NCBI GenBank assembly: GCA_002412775.1
Contig: DHVT01000015.1
Span: 237,906 to 301,905, forward strand
DNA: 64,000 nt
Reading direction: 5' to 3'
Source of the DNA: Firmicutes bacterium UBA5201
GTDB taxonomy: Bacteria > Bacillota > Clostridia > Peptostreptococcales > Acidaminobacteraceae
The stretch's first letter is position 1, and each line of letters opens with the position of its first letter. Positions 1 through 8,137 of this stretch are shown in pieces. The notes beneath the pieces are model-generated. The model was not told the origin of the DNA. It did not search any database and was given only the letters and a program-made list of their open reading frames with translations. Position numbers and translations under genes: made by a program.

Positions 1-2
1 TT

Positions 3-455
3 CCAGATCCAGATCTTGAACCAGTCGAATACTACAAGGTGTCAAAACTAAATGTCATCTCACAGGGTACGACCACTAAATCAACGCCACCTTGGGAACA
101 AGTGCCGCCTGAGCTGGAAATTTACAGGGAAAGAGGTCACCGAAGACTTTCGGCCAGGACATTTGAGAGTAAGTGCAGCAGCTGTATGTGGGGAGCTCGT
201 ATGCCTGTGGAAATCATTATTGATAACTGGAATCCTAAAGGTCAAAGAAAATATAGATTCGAAACTTTCTGTTATGGTCCGCTGGACTGTGAGCTATATA
301 AAGCTGGTCCAAACCGCAAGGTGGAAGGACGAAATGGAATGGTGTATGTAGAGGAAGATTGGATTGATCAGATGGCTGTGGAACATCGCAATGAGGGGTT
401 GCCTATTCGAAAAATATCAGATGATGATGATGACGAGGAGAATATACCGTTTTGA
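3..455 (+). CDS. Conserved Cys-rich hypothetical protein, 5' truncated by window edge
   Basis: The reading frame is open to the left edge (first complete codon at 3), so the true start lies outside the window. A GTG at 39 has no convincing ribosome binding site and is probably internal. The visible 150 residues carry a CSSCMWG motif and further cysteines (FCYGPLDCELY), which together look like a four-Cys metal-binding knuckle. The C-terminus is an acidic tail with five consecutive aspartates. I recognise it as a conserved clostridial protein of unknown function. Nothing in the neighbourhood assigns a role. Confidence 0.75.
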   Translation, partial: PDPDLEPVEYYKVSKLNVISQGTTTKSTPPWEQVPPELEIYRERGHRRLSARTFESKCSSCMWGARMPVEIIIDNWNPKGQRKYRFETFCYGPLDCELYKAGPNRKVEGRNGMVYVEEDWIDQMAVEHRNEGLPIRKISDDDDDEENIPF

Positions 456-503
456 TATGGGATCAGATGTAGTCTGTCAAAGGAGTTATGGAGGTTGATT
501 TAA

Positions 504-971
504 GTGAAGATATATTTTGCATCAAAATTATTAAAAGCCTTACTGGTTTTATTTGCTACAGGCGTGGTATTCTTTGGAATTATTATTTTGCCTATTCTGG
601 CTGAAGAAATGGTGATCATGTATCCTGAGCTTGATTATGCTAAGCTGCCAATTTTGATTTCCACTGAGTTACTATTAGTGCTATTATTGACTGGGGTAGG
701 AATCATTATGTATCTTCTTGTGATGTTTGATCACGATGACACATTCAGTTTGAAGTTTGTTAAAGGACTTGAGATCTTAGTAGGGATGTGCTCAATAGCA
801 TCTGTAGGAATTATACTTATTATTGTTTATATGAGTAGCTTTGGAGGACCTGGCCCATTATTATCATTAGTAATGATTGGGACCATAATTGTGATATGGA
901 TTGTAGCTGCGGTTACTTTGCTGATTCGTGCCATAATAAAAAAGCCATCATTTATAAAGACGAGTAAATAG
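504..971 (+). CDS. DUF2975-like four-helix membrane protein
   Basis: This 155-residue protein has four predicted transmembrane helices (about residues 8-33, 48-72, 86-110 and 117-142) and almost no soluble part. Length and helix spacing fit DUF2975, a Firmicutes family whose genes often sit beside a small Cro/CI-type regulator. No such regulator follows here. Translation starts at GTG 504, nine bases after GGAGG, and no in-frame ATG has a comparable site. The function is unknown. Family assignment rests on topology and composition and is moderate. Confidence 0.65.
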   Translation: MKIYFASKLLKALLVLFATGVVFFGIIILPILAEEMVIMYPELDYAKLPILISTELLLVLLLTGVGIIMYLLVMFDHDDTFSLKFVKGLEILVGMCSIASVGIILIIVYMSSFGGPGPLLSLVMIGTIIVIWIVAAVTLLIRAIIKKPSFIKTSK

Positions 972-1040
972 GTTATGTTCAATCAGATGATCGGTTATGA
1001 AAATGTCATCAAAAAATTTGTAAACTGGAAGTAAAGATGA

Positions 1041-1199
1041 ATGGAGAAAGTTAAGAACCCATTATTAATATTGAACATGGATCCAATTTTAACAGCGGCA
1101 TTTTTCGCAGCCACTGTTTCTGCCGTTATTATTCATCCATCAATTTTCCAGCTGCTATTCTGCTGTCAAAATTCACGATGCGTTGTTTTATTTGATTGA
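1041..1199 (+). pseudogene. Short permease-like fragment (52 codons)
   Basis: An intact 52-codon frame begins ATG at 1041 with a weak GGAAG upstream. Its first 34 residues (MEKVKNPLLILNMDPILT, then a small-residue hydrophobic stretch ending in HPS) resemble the start of ArsB/NhaD-type anion permeases. The rest (FCCQNSRCVVLFD) looks random, as if the frame had been lost. It could be a decayed permease start or a genuine one-helix small protein. The resemblance is from memory of the family, not an alignment. Confidence 0.3.
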
Positions 1200-1214
1200 G
1201 GAGGATGATGTTAA

Positions 1215-1829
1215 ATGAAAAAAGCATTACTGATCTGGGGCGGATGGGATGGACACAAGCCATTAGAGGTAGCAGATAGAATTGGTGCCGAGCTGGAAAA
1301 AAGAAATTATGAGGTGACCAAAACCAGCCATTTCGGGTGTCTTCTCAACGAAGAAGAACTCTACAGTTATGATGTTATTGTTCCTATATGGTCATGTGGA
1401 ATAAAAAGCGATATCTATTTGAATGAACTCGCCGATGCTATAAAGTCTGGAATTGGATTGGCGACATTCCATGGTGGCATTAATTGGTTTGATCAAGATG
1501 AGTATTATCGAATCATAGGTGGATTCTACTTACATGATACAAAATGTGAAAGTTATGAAGTTGTGATTGCCAATAAAGATCATATCATTACAAAAGGACA
1601 AAGTGATTTTGAAATATATAATGAAAAATATTTTCTTCAAGTAGACCCAACCAATGATATTTTAGCAAGTGCCAATTTTTCAGGTATAGAGATGCCTATA
1701 GCATGGACACGAAGTTACGGCAAAGGTCAGGTTTTTTATACCACATTTGCCCATCAGCCGGAGGATTTATTTGGTAACAACAGTCTCGAAATGCTGTTGA
1801 ATGGTATAGAATGGTGCACAAGAAAATAA
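1215..1829 (+). CDS. ThuA-like (class I glutamine amidotransferase-like fold) protein
   Basis: The 204-residue product begins with KKALLIWGGWDGHKP and contains a FHGGINWF segment near residue 85, GGFYLHD near 100 and GKGQVFYTTFAHQPED near the C-terminus. These are hallmarks of the ThuA family, whose prototype is linked to trehalose and other sugar use in rhizobia. The exact reaction is unsettled. No signal peptide is present, so it is cytoplasmic. It starts with ATG behind GAGGAGG and appears monocistronic. No sugar genes lie next to it, so a substrate cannot be inferred. Confidence 0.8.
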   Translation: MKKALLIWGGWDGHKPLEVADRIGAELEKRNYEVTKTSHFGCLLNEEELYSYDVIVPIWSCGIKSDIYLNELADAIKSGIGLATFHGGINWFDQDEYYRIIGGFYLHDTKCESYEVVIANKDHIITKGQSDFEIYNEKYFLQVDPTNDILASANFSGIEMPIAWTRSYGKGQVFYTTFAHQPEDLFGNNSLEMLLNGIEWCTRK

Positions 1830-1896
1830 CAAAATGCCTACTGAATACTACCACTGAATTCAACTCAGATCACCACATAGGAAAGGAAAACACCAT

Positions 1897-3357
1897 ATGT
1901 TCAATAACAGAAGATTTTTAAGACTGACAGTCATACTCATAACCCTTTTAGCGATCCTTGTATTTTTTGGTGCCTGCGCTGTGAAGGATGGTCCGCTCCC
2001 TACCCCTACAGAGACTGATGAACCTGTTGCGGTGCAAAGTCCTGCCCCCGACATCAATACGGTGATGCTTTTGGAGGATGCTCAAAAAACAAACAGTTGG
2101 CAAGTTTTCATAGACGATATTTATGGACTTTATGGATTCAAGGATCAAGAGGGTAATATAGTCATTGAACCCATATTCATTGGTGCTGAGGATTTTGAAG
2201 GCGGAAGAGCCATTGTGAAAGTGAAATCGGATGAGCATTTCGGCATCCTTGAAGGTGGCATCTACGGTCTTATCGATCCAGAGGGTGAGTTCGTCATTGA
2301 CCCAGAGGGTCTGCTTACCCGTGTGGACCAGTGGCATTATCTTTATGCAAAAGGAGATGATTACTATCCTGCCTACGGTATTGATGGATTTTCGATGATG
2401 AAGCGCACCTTTTTGGATGGGAATGGCAAGGCGCTGGGGGATGAACGTTTCTATTACGTGGAGGCGATAAAAGAAGATTTGTTCTTAGCCAACATAGGCT
2501 CAAAGTCGCTTTTCATAGACAGTGAGGGGATGATGCTAAAGGATTATCCTGAGTTCAGTTTTGCAGTGACCAGTGAAATCAGCGACGATGCCATTACCCT
2601 CGTACCCATGGATGATCCAGCAGGAAGAATCAAGTATGTGCTGTCGAGTAATGGAGTGTTATTGCAAAACAAGAGCACAAGTGGATCACTCACCGAAGGA
2701 GTGAGTTATAAACATGAGGTGATATCGCCTTATATTGGGTCTTCAGTGATATTTCCAGTGATGACGATGAATGACTTGACCGTTCAGGACAAGTTGAATC
2801 AAGCCATACAAGACTTCGCTACAGAGGCTATATGGGAAACCGATTTAACTGGTGAGAAAATTGGGACCTATGATGAGCTTGAACAGATCAGCCAAACTGT
2901 GGTGAACGAATTTTCATTGTCTCTTCGAAATAATCTGCTGAATATCGATTCATTTGGATACTTTTATGGATTCGGAGCGGCACATCCAAACAGTTTCAGG
3001 TTTACGAAGTATTTGGATTTCAGCACTGGAGAAGTGCTGTCGCTTGATATGCTTTTTGAAGAGGAGTTGGACTGGCGACTGGCCATTGTAAAGGAAATTG
3101 ATCGACAGTTTATGGCAGATGAAGATGCGTATTTATTCATTGAAAAGACTGAGACGGAAACAGAGCGTTTAGAATCTTTTTACAATGCACACTTTGAAAT
3201 TTCATTTAAGGAAGACTTTATGACCGTATATTTCTCGGTCTACGAAATCGCACCCTATGCGGCAGGAATACCCACTTATGAAGTGTCCTACGAACTGCTC
3301 AATGATTATTACGACATCGGTTCGGATTTTTATAATGCACTTTTCGATTTGAATTAG
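1897..3357 (+). CDS. WG-repeat lipoprotein with C-terminal DUF3298-like domain
   Basis: This 486-residue lipoprotein has a hydrophobic signal and an FGAC lipobox (Cys27), so it should be anchored to the outer face of the membrane. Residues about 65-150 contain WG-type beta repeats (YGLYGFKDQEGNIVIEPIF, then GIYGLIDPEGEFVIDP). The C-terminal 200 residues resemble the DUF3298/RsiV-type domain (GFGAAHPNS; FYNAHFEISFKEDF; YEIAPYAAGIPTYEV). Ligand and role are unknown. ATG 1897 follows AGGAAAGG. The gene converges with the next minus-strand gene on a shared hairpin. Confidence 0.8.
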   Translation: MFNNRRFLRLTVILITLLAILVFFGACAVKDGPLPTPTETDEPVAVQSPAPDINTVMLLEDAQKTNSWQVFIDDIYGLYGFKDQEGNIVIEPIFIGAEDFEGGRAIVKVKSDEHFGILEGGIYGLIDPEGEFVIDPEGLLTRVDQWHYLYAKGDDYYPAYGIDGFSMMKRTFLDGNGKALGDERFYYVEAIKEDLFLANIGSKSLFIDSEGMMLKDYPEFSFAVTSEISDDAITLVPMDDPAGRIKYVLSSNGVLLQNKSTSGSLTEGVSYKHEVISPYIGSSVIFPVMTMNDLTVQDKLNQAIQDFATEAIWETDLTGEKIGTYDELEQISQTVVNEFSLSLRNNLLNIDSFGYFYGFGAAHPNSFRFTKYLDFSTGEVLSLDMLFEEELDWRLAIVKEIDRQFMADEDAYLFIEKTETETERLESFYNAHFEISFKEDFMTVYFSVYEIAPYAAGIPTYEVSYELLNDYYDIGSDFYNALFDLN

Positions 3358-3371
3358 AATGTGGAGCTAAA

Positions 3372-3406
3372 AATGACCCTAGTCATAAACACTGACTGGG
3401 GTCATT
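3372..3406. terminator. Bidirectional stem-loop between convergent genes
   Basis: AATGACCCTAGTC pairs with GACTGGGGTCATT (one G-T type mismatch) around a nine-base loop. It lies between convergent stop codons at 3357 and 3419. There is no long T run on the plus side, so termination strength is uncertain. Confidence 0.6.
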
Positions 3407-3418
3407 ACTTGATTGTCG

Positions 3419-3967
3419 TTATAAAAGCATGTCCACAAGGTTCCCGGCTGCCTTATTCGTCATTGCATCTTTATAGGGGTTGCTTTCGCTAGCTGTGGTT
3501 GTTTTGGTAACACCGCCTGATACATAGCTTTTACCACATTCTGGACAGATGCTGTGAAAGATTTGCACACTCTGGGCAATGACTTCTTTGCCCTCTTTTT
3601 TTGCATCTGCCTGTTCATTGGAGACGTGCTCCATCTCATGGGAAATCACCGCCGTAGCAGCTTGAGCAGGGTTTAGGCGGGTAGGAGCTTTAAAGGACAC
3701 TCCAGGATCATCGGATTGGTCTTGATAGGTCCGTGTCGCACATGAGGCACATTCAACAACCCCCATTCTCTTCAAAGTCTTATCGTCAAAAACCTCTTTA
3801 AGTGTAGACAATTGTTGATCTGCAGGCACAAATTTATTGTTTGATTGTTGAGGCAGGCCGGTCTTTTGAACATTACTAATAGGAGGTCCACCAAAGTGCA
3901 CTTTTTCATGAGTTGGCTGAATATTACTCACGGGATAAGCTGCTTGAGTCGGATTTATTTTTTCCAT
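3419..3967 (-). CDS. Small HExxH-containing conserved protein with Cys pairs
   Basis: This 182-residue protein has two CxxC-type pairs (ECASCATRTYQDQSDDPGVSF near residue 75 and SICPECGKSYVSGG near 140). Between them is a helix with VISHEMEHVSNEQADA, a HExxH zinc-metallopeptidase signature. The N-terminal 60 residues are Pro/Gln-rich and look disordered. No signal peptide is seen. I recognise the pattern as a conserved clostridial family of unknown function. Whether it is an active protease is inference from HExxH alone. ATG at 3967 is preferred to GTG at 3976 because CAGGTGA then has proper spacing. Confidence 0.6.
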   Translation of the reverse strand: MEKINPTQAAYPVSNIQPTHEKVHFGGPPISNVQKTGLPQQSNNKFVPADQQLSTLKEVFDDKTLKRMGVVECASCATRTYQDQSDDPGVSFKAPTRLNPAQAATAVISHEMEHVSNEQADAKKEGKEVIAQSVQIFHSICPECGKSYVSGGVTKTTTASESNPYKDAMTNKAAGNLVDMLL

Positions 3968-4109
3968 AAGAATCACCTGCTTTTATTATACACCCATGTG
4001 ATCTATTTGAAAAGTGGACTGATTATTGTGGATTGGGCATTTAACTTTGATTTTGTACTATAATTTAAGGTATAATGGTTTTAAAGTAAAACTGAGTATT
4101 GGAGGGCAT

Positions 4110-5846
4110 ATGTCGCTGAAACAAAAGATTGATCAAATCAGAAAGAATCCTAAAGCGTATGTCTCTGAGCAGATGGACCATTACCATCAAGCGTTTCAAG
4201 AGTACGATGATGAGTCTTTGCTTTGTCTGTTATTCGCTGCGAATGCATTTGAATATGACGACATATTCGATCGTGTGAACACGAGAATAGCTGAATCACA
4301 TACTTTCTTTGAAAATCTGGAATACGTCTTCTTTTACCATCAAGCACAGGGGCTATATAATCGAGGTCTATATCGAAACAATGAAGCGATGATGCATTTA
4401 TCCCGTTCGTATGACATAGCACTTCAACTTCAAAATGATAGCTATATCGCAAGAAGTTTAGCGCTGATCAGCACAATTTTCGACATGAATGAAGACCGTG
4501 AATCCGCCATGAATTACAGCAAGCACGCCGTAGAAATGTGTTCCAAAATTGAAGATCCAGCAGATATTGCGGATATTTACATGAACTATGCACTTTTGAT
4601 TGACCATTCGGGTAAGCCAAAAGATGCGCTCTACGGGTTTCATTTTGCTGAGAAGACTTATGAAACACTACCTGAGTGTGAAAGCTACTTGAACTATTGT
4701 GTGTCTCTTTTCAATATCGCCAAAGCTTATGTTGCGCTCAATGATACTGATCAGGCAAAGCTCTATTTTGACAAATCGATGGCTATTGGTGAAAAACAGG
4801 GATTCTTGGGTTACTTCACACGTTCAATCAAGTTTATAGCTGAGTTTTATAGAAATCAAGGTGAAATCGAAAGAGCATACGATTTGCTGCTTGTATATTT
4901 GGATTTTCAACAAAAGTCAGCCAATAACAGGATCAAAGCGATTGCAAATAAGCATCGAAAAGAATACTCACCTCATTTTGAAAATATGCATCAACTTTAT
5001 CAAATGAACAGCCAACTCCACAGAGAACTGATTGCGCTGCAACAGACCCTTTATACAGAAAAAGATTTGGGTGAGAGCGATGAGAAAAAGTTTGTGGAAA
5101 TTGTCAAGGGCATTAGAAATGATGAGTTTGTTCCTTATTTACAGCCAATTTGGTCTATAGAAACCCAGAAAATTTTGGGAGCAGAGCTTTTGGCGAGATG
5201 GCACAAACCAGATGGCAGGGTCATCAGCCCATTTGAATTCATTGAACGTATTGAAAACACGGAGTTTATTGCTTTAATGAGTGAAAAACTCATTAAAAAA
5301 ACACTGAATCTGATAGCGCCATTCATTAAAACGAAAATGCCGGATTTCAAGCTGTCCATCAACATTTCACCCTATCAGCTTGCAAATCAGAATTTGGTTG
5401 CATTCCTTGAACTCTGCTGTGTCGAGTATGGGATTAGGCCTCAGAACATCACTATTGAAATCATTGAGCGCATATTTATCGAAAATAATCCCGAGGCGAT
5501 CGCACAACTCTTCGCATTGTCTTCAAAAGGTTTTTCGATTGCCCTGGACGATTTCGGTTCCGGTTACTCATCTCTTAGTTGTCTGGTTTCACTCCCGGTG
5601 GACACTGTAAAGATCGATCGCAGCCTGATTATTGGCATCAAAAGTGGTGAACGCTCTGAAAGGCTACTTCGAAGTATTGTCGCTATGGTGACTGATCTCG
5701 ATATGAATACAGTCGCCGAGGGGATAGAAACGCATGAACAGTGGTTGATCGTGAAAGATGCCGGTTGTAATGAAGGTCAAGGGTTCATGATTGCGAAGCC
5801 ATGCAATATTGAGGATTGTCTTTGGTTAAAACCAACAGAAGATTAA
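4110..5846 (+). CDS. TPR-EAL cyclic-di-GMP phosphodiesterase
   Basis: A 578-residue cytoplasmic protein. The first ~270 residues are helical TPR-like repeats (for example the ADIYMNYALLIDHSGKPKDA region), followed by a coiled linker. The C-terminal ~245 residues are an EAL domain. Catalytic and metal-binding positions are present: E in GAELLAR, N in INISPYQL, E in EIIERIF, the DD of ALDDFGSGYSSL, K in VKIDRSLI and E in AEGIETHE. It should therefore hydrolyse c-di-GMP to pGpG. GGAGGG just before ATG 4110 fixes the start; the upstream in-frame ATG has no site. No sensory membrane part is present, so TPR-mediated protein input is likely. Confidence 0.9.
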   Translation: MSLKQKIDQIRKNPKAYVSEQMDHYHQAFQEYDDESLLCLLFAANAFEYDDIFDRVNTRIAESHTFFENLEYVFFYHQAQGLYNRGLYRNNEAMMHLSRSYDIALQLQNDSYIARSLALISTIFDMNEDRESAMNYSKHAVEMCSKIEDPADIADIYMNYALLIDHSGKPKDALYGFHFAEKTYETLPECESYLNYCVSLFNIAKAYVALNDTDQAKLYFDKSMAIGEKQGFLGYFTRSIKFIAEFYRNQGEIERAYDLLLVYLDFQQKSANNRIKAIANKHRKEYSPHFENMHQLYQMNSQLHRELIALQQTLYTEKDLGESDEKKFVEIVKGIRNDEFVPYLQPIWSIETQKILGAELLARWHKPDGRVISPFEFIERIENTEFIALMSEKLIKKTLNLIAPFIKTKMPDFKLSINISPYQLANQNLVAFLELCCVEYGIRPQNITIEIIERIFIENNPEAIAQLFALSSKGFSIALDDFGSGYSSLSCLVSLPVDTVKIDRSLIIGIKSGERSERLLRSIVAMVTDLDMNTVAEGIETHEQWLIVKDAGCNEGQGFMIAKPCNIEDCLWLKPTED

Positions 5847-5878
5847 TTTTTTAAATCAGATGTTATACAGGTGAAGAA

Positions 5879-6805
5879 ATGAATAATTTTAGAAATGTGA
5901 TTCCAGCACTTTTCATCGCAATGAAAAAAAAAGAAACGCCGATTATGGCGAAAATTTTAGCGGCGATTGCTGTCATTTACGTGCTATCTCCCATAGATCT
6001 GATTCCCGATGCAATACCTATATTCGGAATGATGGATGACTTCATAATCATACCTGTTCTTACATTTATCGCAAGTAAACTTATTCCGGACCATGTGATG
6101 GAAGTCTGTGTCCTAGAGGCACAAGAACACATGAAAGACGGCATCCCCAGAAAGTGGTTTTATGCGGTTCCAATCGTCTTTATATGGGGTTTGCTCATCT
6201 TTTTTGTAGCACGTTATTTCACAGAAGTGGACCCAAGGGAAATTATCGATTATATTAATGCGTCACCGAATAGAGGGTTGCTTATACTAATCGGACTCTT
6301 CAGTCTCAAGGCGGTTACTTTTGTTGTTCCTATAGCACTTTTATTCATTGCATCAGGTGCTTTTTTACCGCTTTTTCAAGCGATTGTTTTAACCTATATA
6401 CTAATTGCCATCGAGTTTACTTTGACGTTTGTTATCGGTAGACGACTTGGTCAAGAAAAAGTATCCAGATATTTGTCAAAAAACAAAAGAACACAAAAAT
6501 TGTTTTCCATGAATCTGGAAGAGGGATTTTTGATCTCCATGATTTTACGCGTTGTTCCTAATCCGTCAGTGGATTTCACCAGTCTTTTGCTGAGTACGAC
6601 CAACGTCACCTATAAAACTTTCATTTTGGGATCCCTGATCGGCATTTCGCCAAGTTTGCTGACTTATATTTTCATCGGTGAAGCCATCTGGGATCCGCTA
6701 TCTATCGCATTTATAATTCCTATCATTATTCGGGTGGTTCTGAGTGTCGGTTCATTTGTCTATTACAAAAAAAGCCCTCGCTTCAAAAATATTAGAAATA
6801 GCTAG
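5879..6805 (+). CDS. DUF1232 (YkvA-like) fused to a VTT/SNARE-associated (DedA/TVP38-like) membrane domain
   Basis: The 308-residue product joins two families. Residues about 20-75 are a DUF1232 hairpin (AKILAAIAVIYVLSPIDLIP, DAIP, then a second helix). Residues about 135-290 resemble the VTT/TVP38 domain of putative lipid transporters (GAFLPLFQAIVLTYI, FVIGRRLGQEKV, ILRVVPNPSVDFTSLLLS). Multiple membrane helices are evident. It lies 33 bases after the EAL gene, possibly co-transcribed, and ends before a shared terminator. Substrate is unknown. Confidence 0.8.
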   Translation: MNNFRNVIPALFIAMKKKETPIMAKILAAIAVIYVLSPIDLIPDAIPIFGMMDDFIIIPVLTFIASKLIPDHVMEVCVLEAQEHMKDGIPRKWFYAVPIVFIWGLLIFFVARYFTEVDPREIIDYINASPNRGLLILIGLFSLKAVTFVVPIALLFIASGAFLPLFQAIVLTYILIAIEFTLTFVIGRRLGQEKVSRYLSKNKRTQKLFSMNLEEGFLISMILRVVPNPSVDFTSLLLSTTNVTYKTFILGSLIGISPSLLTYIFIGEAIWDPLSIAFIIPIIIRVVLSVGSFVYYKKSPRFKNIRNS

Positions 6806-6816
6806 TGTGTTAAATT

Positions 6817-6843
6817 AAAGAAAGCCCATGATGGGCTTTCTTT
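6817..6843. terminator. Bidirectional rho-independent terminator
   Basis: A perfect 13-bp stem (AAAGAAAGCCCAT / ATGGGCTTTCTTT) with a one-base centre sits between convergent stop codons at 6805 and 6859. T-rich flanks lie on both sides. Confidence 0.85.
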
Positions 6844-6858
6844 GATTGTGCAGTCGTT

Positions 6859-7935
6859 TTATTGTTGTTTGAGCTCGATTTTTACAGCTGTGTTATCGCT
6901 GTATAATAGATTGAAGAGCGATGCGGGTACATAGGTGCTATTTTCGATGAGCATAGGGGATACTCCAAACTCGAAATTTTGTGTAAGTCCAATGGCTTGA
7001 CTGCTGGCTTTGAAGTAACTGTCATTGCCGATGTAGAGTGTGGTTTTCACGGTCCCATCATCAAGAAGGATGCTTTTGTCCTCACCATTCCATGTGACAC
7101 TGAAACCCAGGCCCTCTGCGACTGCTCTTAGTGGAAGCATGAGGAGACCGTTCTCGCTCATCAGATTTTGACCACCAAGTTCAACGGCTTTGTCTTGAAT
7201 GGTGAGTGTTGCAGTATCCAAACCTGCCATAGGAGTATAGACCGCCCTGACGCCCAATTCTTCTTCTTGTCCAACCAGAACAGCTTTTGTGGCACCCGTT
7301 TGTCCTGGATAGCTCAGTGCAACAATCTCGTACCAAATAAAGAGTTGCGTTCCAACTTGAATGTCATCCAGAGTCACTATTTGTTTCGTTTTATAAGGCG
7401 TCAATGGGTTTTCCTCAACAAACGCGACTATGAGATCGCCTTCTTTGTTGAGCGCTCGTACGACACCATCGGTTCTAGAAATGATTTCCTTTATAGTGAA
7501 GAGCTCCGCATGGCTTTTATCCTTTTCCACTTGAGTGACGATTGCAATAGCATGAGACTGTGGTGGCAAACTTTTCGTCATTGCCGCACTGTAATAGACA
7601 AAAATGACATCGCCAATTTCCAAGTCATTCAATGAGGCGGGTAGACCAGTCTTTGAATCTAGGATCAGAGTCTTTTCAGAAATATTCAGAACAACTTCCA
7701 TCTCATTCACAGTGACAAGCAATTGATTGTTGTTAAAAGGTGCTTTAGCAACAGCATTGCCTTTAAGTTGATCGGACGTCTTAACCGGTTCAGTGGCTGT
7801 GCCTAGAGTTTGAGTGACCGATGTTTCCAGCCCGGGAGAAACTGCAAATGCCGATATTGAAGTGGCACCTATTGTCAAGATAAGGGTTAAACTGAGGACC
7901 AACGCAAAGGCCAGCCCCTTTTTTTGTGATTTCAT
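6859..7935 (-). CDS. Secreted protein with copper-amine-oxidase-N-type stalk domain
   Basis: A 358-residue exported protein with a classic signal peptide ending near ISAFA (residue 30). The C-terminal ~120 residues match the copper amine oxidase N-terminal stalk module widespread in clostridia (ENGLLMLPLRAVAEGLGFSV, then TWNGEDKSILL, and STYVPASLFNLLY). The central region has beta-rich repeats (LNDLEIGDVIFVYYSA; LDDIQVGTQLFIWYEI). No catalytic residues of amine oxidase are present, so it is a structural or binding module. ATG follows GGAGGT. Confidence 0.8.
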   Translation of the reverse strand: MKSQKKGLAFALVLSLTLILTIGATSISAFAVSPGLETSVTQTLGTATEPVKTSDQLKGNAVAKAPFNNNQLLVTVNEMEVVLNISEKTLILDSKTGLPASLNDLEIGDVIFVYYSAAMTKSLPPQSHAIAIVTQVEKDKSHAELFTIKEIISRTDGVVRALNKEGDLIVAFVEENPLTPYKTKQIVTLDDIQVGTQLFIWYEIVALSYPGQTGATKAVLVGQEEELGVRAVYTPMAGLDTATLTIQDKAVELGGQNLMSENGLLMLPLRAVAEGLGFSVTWNGEDKSILLDDGTVKTTLYIGNDSYFKASSQAIGLTQNFEFGVSPMLIENSTYVPASLFNLLYSDNTAVKIELKQQ

Positions 7936-8020
7936 TTGAATACCTCCATTTATTATATTGTTATTAGATTTGACGTAACTAAAGCGAAGAAAGTTCCATG
8001 ATAAAAATGACTACAAAAAA

Positions 8021-8052
8021 ACGATGATTCTTGGTACCAAGTACCAAATCGT
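8021..8052. promoter_or_regulatory. Interrupted inverted repeat around CTTGGTACCAAG
   Basis: ACGAT (8021-8025) pairs with ATCGT (8048-8052), and TTGGTA (8031) with TACCAA (8042). The centre also forms the perfect 12-mer palindrome CTTGGTACCAAG. It lies between divergent genes, 22 bases ahead of a strong promoter. It may be an operator or an RNA hairpin; no regulator is identified. Confidence 0.4.
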
Positions 8053-8073
8053 CTGAAATTTCTGTGAAATGAT

Positions 8074-8102
8074 TTGACATTACCCTGAGGGTGAAATACA
8101 AT
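8074..8102 (+). promoter_or_regulatory. Sigma-A promoter of the triple RidA gene
   Basis: TTGACA (8074-8079), 17-base spacer, TACAAT (8097-8102). The spacer contains the near-palindrome ACCCTGAGGGT, which could be a repressor or activator site. Confidence 0.75.
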
Positions 8103-8137
8103 TCACATAAACACATCAAAAAAGGGAGAACACATTT

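Noticed and set aside
7168..7635. A 155-codon plus-strand frame inside the stalk-domain gene
   Set aside because: It lies wholly opposite a well-supported secreted protein gene and lacks a ribosome site and recognisable motifs.
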